Shown here: positions 29,458 to 36,104 of the stretch, one piece after another | Layout: each line of letters starts with the position of its first letter | Numbering within the stretch: the first letter of the stretch is position 1 | The notes under the pieces: model-generated | Told to the model about the DNA's origin: nothing | The model's input: only the letters and a program-made list of their open reading frames with translations | Databases searched by the model: none | Program-made: the position numbers and the translations under genes | Assembly (NCBI GenBank): GCA_947627755.1 | Contig: CANQXD010000011.1 | Span: 1 to 40,305 of the forward strand | Source: an uncultured Clostridia bacterium | Lineage (GTDB): Bacteria; Bacillota; Clostridia; TANB77; CAG-508 | Reading direction: 5' to 3' | DNA length: 40,305 nt

Positions 29458-30426
29458 TTATAAATTAAAATTTGCATAAAGACTATCTAAATTATCATAT
29501 TTTCTTTGATCATAATTTTGATAGCCAGACTTTTTCTCTAATTCTTTAATATCTTTTTTCTTTTGTTTTAATTGTAATAAGAAATTTTGTATTTCAACTG
29601 GTGTTTTAAATCCTCTATCATGCCAGTCAGTTAATAATTTATCTAAATAATCGAAATTAGGATTTGTTTTTGAAGTGGTTTTCTTTAATGCAATTTCAAT
29701 AACATCAAAAGGAAAATTATAATCAATAGACCATTTTTCAACATAAGCTTGCTCGTATTGAGTAAGTTGCCTTGTATATCCAAGCTTTTTACAAATTGAT
29801 TTATATAAAGTATTTAATTTTTCTTGCTTTTCATAATAACGATCTAAATCATCAAAAGTTTGAATATGATTTTTATGCCAAGCATCTGCTACCGCTTGAA
29901 TATAATTTCTATGAAGTGCAGAACGATTGAAACAATAACGGAACAAAGCAATCATAACTTGCTCATCAAATCCATATTTTTTAAACCATAAATCAATATC
30001 ACTATACCAAGAAGGAGACATGATTCCTTGGAAAAATTCATTATTAATATTTTCAATTGCTTTTGCACGATATTGATTTTGAGCAGTTTGTTTTAAAGTT
30101 TCAGCAGATAAAGAAACTTTTGGCTTATATAATTTATGAAGCTCAATCTCTTGAAGATTATTAATAATGTATCCAGTATTTTTTTTCGTAATAACACCAA
30201 GGTCTTCCCAATACTTAACAGCATCTTGAATAACTTTAAAATCTAATTCTAATTTTTTTGATAAATCGTTAATTTTAATATCTTTTCCATATTTAGATAG
30301 GAAAATCATATATAGATATACTTTAATATAATTACCATTAGTTTGAGATAAATATTCTGTAAAAAATATATCTGGTAATTCTGTATTAGAAAATAACATA
30401 GGTATATCGTTTTGCTCTAATTTCAT
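29458..30426 (-). CDS. DnaD/DnaB-domain replication initiation protein
   Basis: A 322-residue protein. The N-terminal part is a winged helix (YLSQTNGNYIKVYLYMIFLSKYGKDI...DLSKKLELDFKVIQDAVKYW). Two DnaD/DnaB_2 helical domains follow: NYIQAVADAWHKNHI (the Y-x-x-x-I-x-x-x-W-like motif) and FDVIEIALKKTTSKTNPNFDYLDKLLTDWHDRG. Proteins of this family remodel oriC DNA and bring the loader-helicase complex. Co-transcription with dnaI supports the role. AAAGGAG precedes the ATG. Confidence 0.9.
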   Translation of the reverse strand: MKLEQNDIPMLFSNTELPDIFFTEYLSQTNGNYIKVYLYMIFLSKYGKDIKINDLSKKLELDFKVIQDAVKYWEDLGVITKKNTGYIINNLQEIELHKLYKPKVSLSAETLKQTAQNQYRAKAIENINNEFFQGIMSPSWYSDIDLWFKKYGFDEQVMIALFRYCFNRSALHRNYIQAVADAWHKNHIQTFDDLDRYYEKQEKLNTLYKSICKKLGYTRQLTQYEQAYVEKWSIDYNFPFDVIEIALKKTTSKTNPNFDYLDKLLTDWHDRGFKTPVEIQNFLLQLKQKKKDIKELEKKSGYQNYDQRKYDNLDSLYANFNL

Positions 30427-30459
30427 AATTAATCTCCTTTCTCTAAATAAGTTGTTAAA

Positions 30460-30488
30460 ATTATATCACGCAAAATATAAAAATACAA
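30460..30488 (-). promoter_or_regulatory. Promoter for the dnaD-dnaI operon
   Basis: On the minus strand TTGTAT (30488-30483), 17 nt, TATAAT (30465-30460), 34 nt before the start codon. Confidence 0.75.
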
Positions 30489-30584
30489 GTTGAATTTTGC
30501 GGAAATTGCTGGAATTATGTTACAATTTAATAATACAAATAGTATAAATAAAAATATATAAAATAGAAAAATTATTTATATTTA

Positions 30585-30869
30585 TTAATCTTTTTTGTAT
30601 AAATAAATTTTATGACTTTTCCAAAATGAAAATAAATAACGAAGAACGTATAAAATATTTTCTTGTTGAAAGCCAAATAAAGAAATGAGTAAAACAGGAA
30701 AACAAGTAATAATAAAAACAATTATTTTAGTAAATAAATCTAGCATAAATATTTTTGTAATAAGAAAAATAATAAACCACCAAATAAAATTTAAAATAGC
30801 AGTTTGATAATCAATAAAACCCAAAAGTTTAGTTTGAAAACGGTAATTTTGAGGAAAAATAAATTTCAT
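30585..30869 (-). CDS. VirB3-like small membrane protein
   Basis: A 94-residue protein: a short N-terminal segment (FIFPQNYRFQTKLLGFIDY), two closely spaced membrane helices (about 23-45 and 48-66), a loop FGFQQENILYVLRYL and a basic tail HKIYLYKKD. The size, two membrane helices and position next to a VirB6-like gene fit VirB3/PrgI-type subunits, which dock on VirB4. Sequence identity to known VirB3 is not obvious to me, so the call rests on architecture and context. GGATGC-type spacing is weak; AAGAAAGGA precedes the ATG. Confidence 0.55.
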   Translation of the reverse strand: MKFIFPQNYRFQTKLLGFIDYQTAILNFIWWFIIFLITKIFMLDLFTKIIVFIITCFPVLLISLFGFQQENILYVLRYLFSFWKSHKIYLYKKD

Positions 30870-31017
30870 AAAATTGCATCCTTTCTTATTTTATCTAAAT
30901 ATATATAAAAAAACTCAAAAAACAAAATTTATAAATAAAAAATAGTAAAAACAAAAATCAAAAATAAATACAAAGTAATCAAAAATAAATATAAAATAAA
31001 AAATTAGAAATAAAAAA

Positions 31018-31908
31018 CTAATTTAATAATTTTATCTTATTTGAAAAACCACTAAAATTAGTAGAAACATCAGTTGAAATTCCACCAATTAATTCTCTAA
31101 CATAAGAGTTTGCTTTAGATAGTGCATAAATACCTCCTATATATAAGAATTTTGAAAATAAATCTTGACTATTAAATTGCAAAGAAAAAATAACAAGTAA
31201 TATAATACTAACAAAAGATTGTAATAATAAAAGTCCCAATAAAGTTCTAATCCATGTTTTAAAAAACCAAGAAGTAGAATGATTAATTAAAGTTAAAAAA
31301 GCAAAAGGAGTAATTAAAATAAAAACTTTTAATAAAATATAACGTAATGAGTAAGAAAAAATTAAATTAAATAATCCTAAAGAAATAAAACTTTTCATTA
31401 AACCATCTATTGAAAAAATATTAAACGAAGATTCTTCAATATGAATTATAGAATTTAATTCTAATAATAGATTAGAAAAAGAAATATCTATATTAAAAAT
31501 ATTTTTTCCAATTTCACAAATAGAAGATGAAATTAAATAATTTATTGATAATATTTTTTCACAAATAAAATAAGAACTATTAATACAAATTCCAAAAATT
31601 AATAATTTAAAAATAAATTGAGTTGGTTTTTCAATTTCTAAGTATGAAAAATGAGAAAATAATAATTTAAAACAATAATAAAGTGAAAAACCAATTAAAA
31701 GTGAATTAGCAATAACTAATAAACTTTTAGAAAATGAATCTCCTAATAAATTTTCAAGGAAAGATTCAGTTAACATATTTTCATCTACAAACAATAATCT
31801 ATCTAAAATATAATATAGATTATTATCAATAGAAGAAAACAAATTGTTAAAAATCGAGTTTATTGTATCGATAATAGTTTGGGTAATATTAGATTGATAA
31901 GTTTCCAA
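31018..31908 (-). CDS. VirB6/TrbL-like polytopic channel protein
   Basis: A 296-residue protein with about six membrane segments (around 60-85, 98-120, 165-188, 190-212, 222-245, 252-270). The order of features follows VirB6/TrbL: a long N-terminal periplasmic-like region, a conserved tryptophan segment STSWFFKTWIRTLLGLLLLQ and a C-terminal KANSYVRELIGGISTDVSTN. It would form the inner-membrane pore of the secretion channel. The start is TTG with AGAAAGGAG upstream. A 740-nt low-complexity spacer separates it from virB2. Confidence 0.7.
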   Translation of the reverse strand: METYQSNITQTIIDTINSIFNNLFSSIDNNLYYILDRLLFVDENMLTESFLENLLGDSFSKSLLVIANSLLIGFSLYYCFKLLFSHFSYLEIEKPTQFIFKLLIFGICINSSYFICEKILSINYLISSSICEIGKNIFNIDISFSNLLLELNSIIHIEESSFNIFSIDGLMKSFISLGLFNLIFSYSLRYILLKVFILITPFAFLTLINHSTSWFFKTWIRTLLGLLLLQSFVSIILLVIFSLQFNSQDLFSKFLYIGGIYALSKANSYVRELIGGISTDVSTNFSGFSNKIKLLN

Positions 31909-32647
31909 AAAAGGCTCCTTTCTATAAAGCGAATCCTAACGGATTTAAGGAAAATGCGTACTTTCAAAAAAAGTACAATAAAGTATACATAAAACATAAA
32001 AACCAATTAGTAGTGATTTAAAATAAATATTAAAAACAACTAAAAAACATTAATATAGTCAAAAAGTCAAATTATAAAAAGAAAATTTGTTCTTTAAATC
32101 TTAATATAACAAAACATAATATTTTTAACATATAAATTGTTTGAAATAAAAATACAAAAATCAAATATGTATTTGTAAAAAATAAAATTTTATTACCAAA
32201 ATATATAACAAAATAAAAATAAAAATCAAAATAAAAATAAAAAATTAAAAAATAAAAATCAAAATTAAAATTAAAAATTTAAAATAAAAAAATTAAAAAT
32301 AAAAAATGAAATAAAAATTAAAATTAAAAAATTAAAATTAAAATTTAAAATTTAAAATAAAAAAATTAAAAGTAAAAAATAAAATAAAAATTAAAATTAA
32401 AAAATTAAAAATAAAATTAAAAATCAAAAATAAAAAAATTAAAAGTAAAAATTAAAAATAAAATAAAAATTAAAATTAAAAATTAAAAGTAAAAATAAAA
32501 ATTAAAAATTAAAATTAAAAATTTAAAATAAAAAAATTAAAATTAAAAATAAAAATAAAAATTAAAATTAAAAATTTAAAATAAAAATCAAAATAAAAAA
32601 TTAAAATAAAAATTAAAAACAAAATTACAAAAATAAATAAAAATAAT
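31909..32647. repeat. Long A-rich low-complexity spacer between virB2- and virB6-like genes
   Basis: 739 bp without a supported gene. 31959-31977 contains an inverted repeat (GTACTTT/AAAGTAC) in the leader of the VirB6-like gene and the 9-mer CTAACGGAT (31936-31944). From about 32210 to 32640 the plus strand is almost pure A with T, in shuffled units such as AAAATTAAAATTAAAAA, and nearly no C or G. No constant repeat length as in CRISPR is visible. Confidence 0.75.
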
Positions 32648-32974
32648 TTATCCAATTAAAGATTTAATAGCAGATAAAATTAAATTAATTGCCAAAATAA
32701 ATCCATAAGAAAATAAGCTACCATTAATTAATTTTTTTCCTGTTCTAATTTTTTCTTCATCTCCAAAACTAAATTTTCTCATAAAAGCACCAGTTGCCAC
32801 AGCAACTGCAGCAGCGGGAGTAGCAAGCTTTATAAGCCATTCTTGAATTGATTCAAAAGCTTTATTTAATTTTGTTACAAGTTCTGGTTCTCCCCATGCA
32901 GCAAAACAAGAATTTGAAAAAATAAAAATAAAATAAATAGTAAATAATAAAAAAATAAAAAATTTTTTCTTCAT
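32648..32974 (-). CDS. VirB2/TrbC-like pilin
   Basis: A 108-residue protein. The N-terminal signal peptide (MKKKFFIFLLFTIYFIFIF...) ends in SCFA|AWGEP, a good signal-peptidase site. The mature part has two hydrophobic helices (LATPAAAVAVATGAFM and LFSYGFILAINLILSAI) around a charged loop KFSFGDEEKIRTGKKLI. This is the usual shape of VirB2/TrbC pilins, which polymerise through the channel. AAGGAGG precedes the ATG. It lies 58 nt after the VirD4-like gene and is probably in the same operon. Confidence 0.75.
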   Translation of the reverse strand: MKKKFFIFLLFTIYFIFIFSNSCFAAWGEPELVTKLNKAFESIQEWLIKLATPAAAVAVATGAFMRKFSFGDEEKIRTGKKLINGSLFSYGFILAINLILSAIKSLIG

Positions 32975-33032
32975 AATAAAACCTCCTTAAAAAGATATAA
33001 AAATATAATTAAGATAAATAATAAATAAAAAC

Positions 33033-34748
33033 TTATTTATTATGATACAAATTAAAATCCTTGAAATAAGGAATTAAATTTATTTTTTGAGGTGGCAATA
33101 TTTTATCGCCATCTGATAAAAAAGATAAACAAGAAAATGTTTCTAAATTTTGTGTAAAAAAATTAGTGTCAAAAATATAATCCGTTTGAAAATAAGAATT
33201 AAACGATTCAGAAAGGTTTGAATTCTTAGAATGAAACTTATGGTACAAATAATTGAAATTTGTCTCTTTTGCATTTTCAGAAATCGTTTTTGAAAACTTC
33301 TCTTTTTCTTCTTTTCCAATTTGTTTTTGAGCATCTTCAATTGTAAAAATATCGTCACTGCGAAACCAAAGTTTATTAACTAAATTTTGTACAATTACTT
33401 TAACAGAAGATTGATTATTTAATGTATTCAATAAAGAAGTATAGCTTTGTGTAGCAACAATATTGATACACTTTGCTTCTCTACTTTGGCTAAAAAAAGA
33501 TGCGTCAGATAAAGTAACATATTCATGATACTCATCACTAATAAAGCAAACACTTCTCTTATCTTCTAAATTTGAAGTATTAGCTAAACGATTTAATACT
33601 TCTGTTTGAAAATCTAACTTTAAATAGGCAGCAATCATTTTTGCTAAATTTTTATATTCTGAGATATTTAAATTAAGAACAACAATTTTACCTTTTTCTA
33701 AAACATCATGAAAACCAGAAAAATTGATTTCATTTTCAGTAGGGCAAAATACTTTTTTTACTTGATAGTCTGATAAAAATAAATTAGTAATTCGAGTTAC
33801 TTCAGACTTTAAAATTGACTTTGTTCTTTCATCTAAAATAGAATATTCTTTTTCAAAAAAATTTAAAGCAGATAGTAAATGATAAACATCTTCTTCAGAA
33901 AAATAATCTGTTAAAAATAAATTTCTTAAAGTTTGGATTTTTTCTTCATAATAATTAGGAATTACCACTAAATTGTGCAATTCTTCAAAAGTAACGTAAC
34001 CATGATTATACAGCCTACATAATTTAATACATTCACTTAAAATTTGTTCTACTTTATCAAGCCAAAAAGATTCTGTATTATTAGGAGAAAATAATAATAA
34101 AATAGTTTTTAAGCGATTGGCTAAAACAGAAGGTTTTAAATTTGGTTTATGTAGAGGGTTATATTTAACATTACCACTTAAATCTAGAATAAGTAGATCT
34201 TCTTTTCTTTGGTACAAAGTAGCATATTTTTGAACTTGTAGATAATAATTTCCTTTGACATCTAAAATAAGCATGCCTAATTTTTCTTTTGAGTTATTAC
34301 TTTTATATTCCATAAGTTGCTTTGTAAAAGGGTACATAGCAGATGAAGTTTTTCCTGTTCCAATAGTTCCAGTAATTAAAATATTTTGATATAGACTTTT
34401 TGCTGGAATACGAACAAAATCATTATGAGAATTAGTACCTATCAATAAAGAAAGAGTATTTGTAGGAGCAATAGAAACTTCTTTTTCTCGCGAGTTTTCT
34501 CTTTTGCGAAATATTTTTTGAGAAAGCGATAAAAATATTACAAACTCAGAAAAAAGAGAAAAAATAATAGAAGAAGTTTTTATTAAATTCCATAATGTAG
34601 GTTGCTCTTCACAAATATTAAAAGGATGAATAGCATAAGGAAAAATAATTGTATCTGCTAAATAAATTGGCTTAAAAACACACCAATAAAAATAAAAAAT
34701 GATTAGTGTAAAAAAAGCAGAAAATAAAATACGTTTTATAAAATTCAT
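33033..34748 (-). CDS. VirD4/TraG-type type IV coupling ATPase
   Basis: A 571-residue protein with two N-terminal membrane helices (about 3-25 and 56-76), then a P-loop domain: Walker A GTIGTGKT (127-134), Walker B VCFISDEYHEY near residue 400 and the motif IVATQSYTSLLNTL, typical of TraG/TraD recognition ATPases. The all-alpha domain lies between. Coupling proteins deliver substrates (DNA-relaxase or proteins) to the channel. I start at ATG 34748, which overlaps the stop of the preceding 52-residue gene (ATGA); the alternative TTG at 34760 directly abuts AAAAGGA. A relaxase partner is not found nearby. Confidence 0.9.
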   Translation of the reverse strand: MNFIKRILFSAFFTLIIFYFYWCVFKPIYLADTIIFPYAIHPFNICEEQPTLWNLIKTSSIIFSLFSEFVIFLSLSQKIFRKRENSREKEVSIAPTNTLSLLIGTNSHNDFVRIPAKSLYQNILITGTIGTGKTSSAMYPFTKQLMEYKSNNSKEKLGMLILDVKGNYYLQVQKYATLYQRKEDLLILDLSGNVKYNPLHKPNLKPSVLANRLKTILLLFSPNNTESFWLDKVEQILSECIKLCRLYNHGYVTFEELHNLVVIPNYYEEKIQTLRNLFLTDYFSEEDVYHLLSALNFFEKEYSILDERTKSILKSEVTRITNLFLSDYQVKKVFCPTENEINFSGFHDVLEKGKIVVLNLNISEYKNLAKMIAAYLKLDFQTEVLNRLANTSNLEDKRSVCFISDEYHEYVTLSDASFFSQSREAKCINIVATQSYTSLLNTLNNQSSVKVIVQNLVNKLWFRSDDIFTIEDAQKQIGKEEKEKFSKTISENAKETNFNYLYHKFHSKNSNLSESFNSYFQTDYIFDTNFFTQNLETFSCLSFLSDGDKILPPQKINLIPYFKDFNLYHNK

Positions 34749-34903
34749 GTTCTTTTCCAATCCTTTTGCTTTTGCGTTAATTTAAACCCTTGTAAATTTT
34801 GAAAAGCATATACTTCAAAAAAAGTATAAATAGAATAAAAAGTAATAAAAAAATGAATAATAAATAATATAAAAAATGCATTTGTTAAGTTTACAATAAG
34901 CAT
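34745..34903 (-). CDS. Small single-pass membrane protein coupled to the VirD4-like gene
   Basis: A 52-residue protein (MLIVNLTNAFFILFIIHFFI...) with one hydrophobic helix (about 9-32) and a basic C-terminal tail (KLTQKQKDWKRT). It has the strong ribosome-binding site AAGGAG 4 nt before the ATG and its stop overlaps the VirD4 start in ATGA, the hallmark of translational coupling. It follows a good promoter. Function unknown; it may be a membrane partner of the coupling ATPase. Confidence 0.7.
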   Translation of the reverse strand: MLIVNLTNAFFILFIIHFFITFYSIYTFFEVYAFQNLQGFKLTQKQKDWKRT

Positions 34904-34922
34904 CACACTCCTTACGGGTGAC

Positions 34923-34951
34923 ATAATATAATATTTTTTTGAAATTGTCTA
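34923..34951 (-). promoter_or_regulatory. Promoter for the minus-strand secretion-gene arm
   Basis: On the minus strand TAGACA (34951-34946), 17 nt, TATTAT (34928-34923), 20 nt before the ATG of the 52-residue gene. It probably drives the 52-aa gene, virD4-, virB2-, virB6- and virB3-like genes. Confidence 0.75.
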
Positions 34952-35067
34952 TACTTTTTTTGAAAAATGTGGTAAAATGACAAAGGTTCTTAAATTACAA
35001 CAAAATACGACACATAAAAAAGAATCATAAAAGGTTATACAAAAAATAAAAGATAGGAGGTTATATA

Positions 35068-35253
35068 ATGAACTTTAATAAAGATACAAAAATAGGTGAA
35101 ATTTTAGAAGTTGCACCAGAAAAAGCAGAAATTTTACTACAAGCAGGAATGCATTGCTTAGGTTGCCCAGCTTCACAAGAAGAAACATTAGAAGAAGCAT
35201 GTAGCGTACATGGAATTGATGTAGAAGAATTAGTAGAACAATTAAATAAATAG
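35068..35253 (+). CDS. DUF1858 domain protein (redox disulfide type)
   Basis: A 61-residue protein consisting of one DUF1858 domain: helix KIGEILEVAPEKAEILLQAG, then MHCLGCPASQEETLEEACSV with a CxxC pair (C29? region HCLGCP) and a C-terminal helix. Proteins of this family occur with hybrid-cluster proteins and sulfur carriers and may carry a redox-active disulfide. It has a strong ribosome-binding site (AGGAGG) and stands alone between the secretion genes and the tRNA operon. Confidence 0.9.
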   Translation: MNFNKDTKIGEILEVAPEKAEILLQAGMHCLGCPASQEETLEEACSVHGIDVEELVEQLNK

Positions 35254-35336
35254 TGAAAAATAAAAGTTTTTAGCTATTATTTTAATAAGAGAAAACAAAA
35301 AATTTACAAAAATATAACAAAATTTTCAAAAATTCA

Positions 35337-35365
35337 TTGACAAACGAATAAAAATATAGTAAACT
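35337..35365 (+). promoter_or_regulatory. Promoter of the tRNA operon
   Basis: TTGACA (35337-35342), 17 nt, TAAACT (35360-35365), 32 nt before tRNA-Lys. Confidence 0.8.
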
Positions 35366-35373
35366 AAATAAGC

Positions 35374-35391
35374 AGTCGCATTTATGCGACT
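35374..35391 (+). ncRNA. Hairpin in the 5' leader of the tRNA operon
   Basis: A 7-bp stem AGTCGCA/TGCGACT with a 4-nt loop at the predicted transcript start, 6 nt before tRNA-Lys. It is GC-rich for this genome and may protect or direct processing of the 5' end. Confidence 0.5.
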
Positions 35392-35397
35392 TTACTT

Positions 35398-35473
35398 GGG
35401 TCATTAGCTCAGGTGGTAGAGCACTTGACTTTTAATCAAGTTGTCCGCGGTTCGAATCCGCGATGGCTCACCA
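35398..35473 (+). tRNA. tRNA-Lys (anticodon UUU)
   Basis: A full 76-nt cloverleaf: acceptor GGGTCAT/ATGGCTC with two G-U pairs, a D-arm with AGCTCAGGTGGTAGAGC, anticodon stem CTTGA/TCAAG around CTTTTAA, T-arm CCGCGGTTCGAATCCGCG and encoded CCA. Confidence 0.97.
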
Positions 35474-35476
35474 ATA

Positions 35477-35506
35477 CCAAGGATTTAAGTTTCCTTAAAT
35501 CCTTGG
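35477..35506 (+). ncRNA. 13-bp processing hairpin between tRNA-Lys and tRNA-Glu
   Basis: A perfect 13-bp stem CCAAGGATTTAAG/CTTAAATCCTTGG with a TTTC loop. No T run follows, so it is more likely a processing or spacer structure than a terminator. Confidence 0.55.
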
Positions 35507-35521
35507 CAAAATTATATATAA

Positions 35522-35596
35522 GGCCCCTTGGTCAAGCGGTTAAGACATCGCCCTTTCACGGCGGAGACATGGGTTCGATTCCCGTAGGGGTCACCA
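35522..35596 (+). tRNA. tRNA-Glu (anticodon UUC)
   Basis: A 75-nt cloverleaf with acceptor GGCCCCT/AGGGGTC, anticodon loop CTTTCAC, T-loop TTCGATT and encoded CCA. Confidence 0.97.
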
Positions 35597-35605
35597 ACCT
35601 TATAT

Positions 35606-35919
35606 GCCACTTTAGCTCAGATGGTAGAGCAACTGACTTGTGGAATAGATAGAAAGAAATTTCTATTTTGAACTATTTTGCACCTTTATTTGGAAACGAA
35701 TAAAGTGGACACCGCTAATTCGGGGAAGACTAAGTATTTTAAATATAGGTTAATCCCGAGCTAAGGAAGAAATTCCTAAGTGTAGAGACTTTATACGGTG
35801 TACCTAAAGCGAAAAGCTATGGTAAAGAGAAAGTCCAGACTACAAACACATTTGTGGTAATGAAAATTATAGTAGTATGAATCAGTAGGTCGCCCGTTCG
35901 ATTCGGGCAAGTGGCTCCA
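35606..35919 (+). tRNA. tRNA-Thr (anticodon UGU), interrupted by a group I intron
   Basis: The exons 35606-35641 (36 nt) and 35880-35919 (40 nt) join to a perfect 76-nt tRNA: acceptor GCCACTT/AAGTGGC, D-arm GCTC/GAGC, anticodon stem ACTGA/TCAGT, loop CTTGTAA with anticodon TGT, T-arm GCCCG-TTCGATT-CGGGC and encoded CCA. The intron splits it between positions 36 and 37. Without splicing the anticodon arm cannot form, so this tRNA depends on intron removal. Reading it as tRNA-His (GTG) fails because position 34 is T. Confidence 0.93.
35642..35879 (+). ncRNA. Group I self-splicing intron (238 nt) in tRNA-Thr(UGU)
   Basis: It begins after U36 and ends in G (omega-G). P1: exon anticodon UGU (35639-35641) pairs with GCA (35680-35682), with the required U-G at the splice site, and continues through G-U, G-U and AAUAG/CUAUU. 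P2: CCTTTATTT-type hairpin (35682-35708 region). P3: ACACCG (35709-35714) with CGGTGT (35796-35801). P4: TCGGG (35720-35724) with CCCGA (35755-35759). P7: GACTTT (35787-35792) with AAAGTC (35830-35835). P8 lies between them. AATCCCGAGCTAA and GTGTAGAGACT correspond to the conserved Q and R elements of tRNA-type (IC3-like) introns. It encodes no homing endonuclease. Confidence 0.92.
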
Positions 35920-35924
35920 TACTT

Positions 35925-35966
35925 AAAACCAGGCTTGTTATAAAACTTGCTTGGTTTTTTGTTTTT
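35925..35966 (+). terminator. Terminator of the tRNA operon
   Basis: Stem AAAACCAGGC/GCTTGGTTTT (35925-35934 and 35949-35958, one G-U) followed by T and GTTTTT. Confidence 0.85.
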
Positions 35967-36044
35967 ATTGTGCCCAAATTGTCACTCGTTAACAAGTACA
36001 TATAAAGGTGCTAGTTTAAATAAAGGAAAAAAATCAAAAAATAA

Positions 36045-36087
36045 TGTCTCTTTAGAAAACGTCCCCAAAGAGACACCCAAAGAGACA
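36045..36087 (+). repeat. REP-like element with a duplicated 3' arm before the SDR gene
   Basis: TGTCTCTTT (36045-36053) can pair with either of two copies of AAAGAGACA (36067-36075 and 36079-36087). The loop contains AAACGTCCCCAA, the same 12-mer as in the element at 5295-5344. The second arm ends 4 nt before the GGAAGGAG ribosome-binding site, so two alternative hairpins could affect translation of the next gene. Confidence 0.65.
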
Positions 36088-36104
36088 TAATGGAAGGAGA
36101 AAAA

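Noticed and set aside
32210..32640. Repeated AAAATTAAAA-type units as a possible repeat array or plasmid-type origin
   Set aside because: No fixed period or DnaA-type iterons; the units shuffle freely and there are no G/C-bearing motifs.
20824..34903. An intact integrative conjugative element
   Set aside because: No relaxase, integrase, excisionase or att repeats are visible, and gyrA, dnaI and a DnaD-like gene sit inside the putative element.
35606..35650. Truncated tRNA-His (GTG) at the third tRNA of the operon
   Set aside because: With a correct D-arm, position 34 is T and the loop completes as CTTGTAA only after removing 35642-35879, giving tRNA-Thr(UGU).
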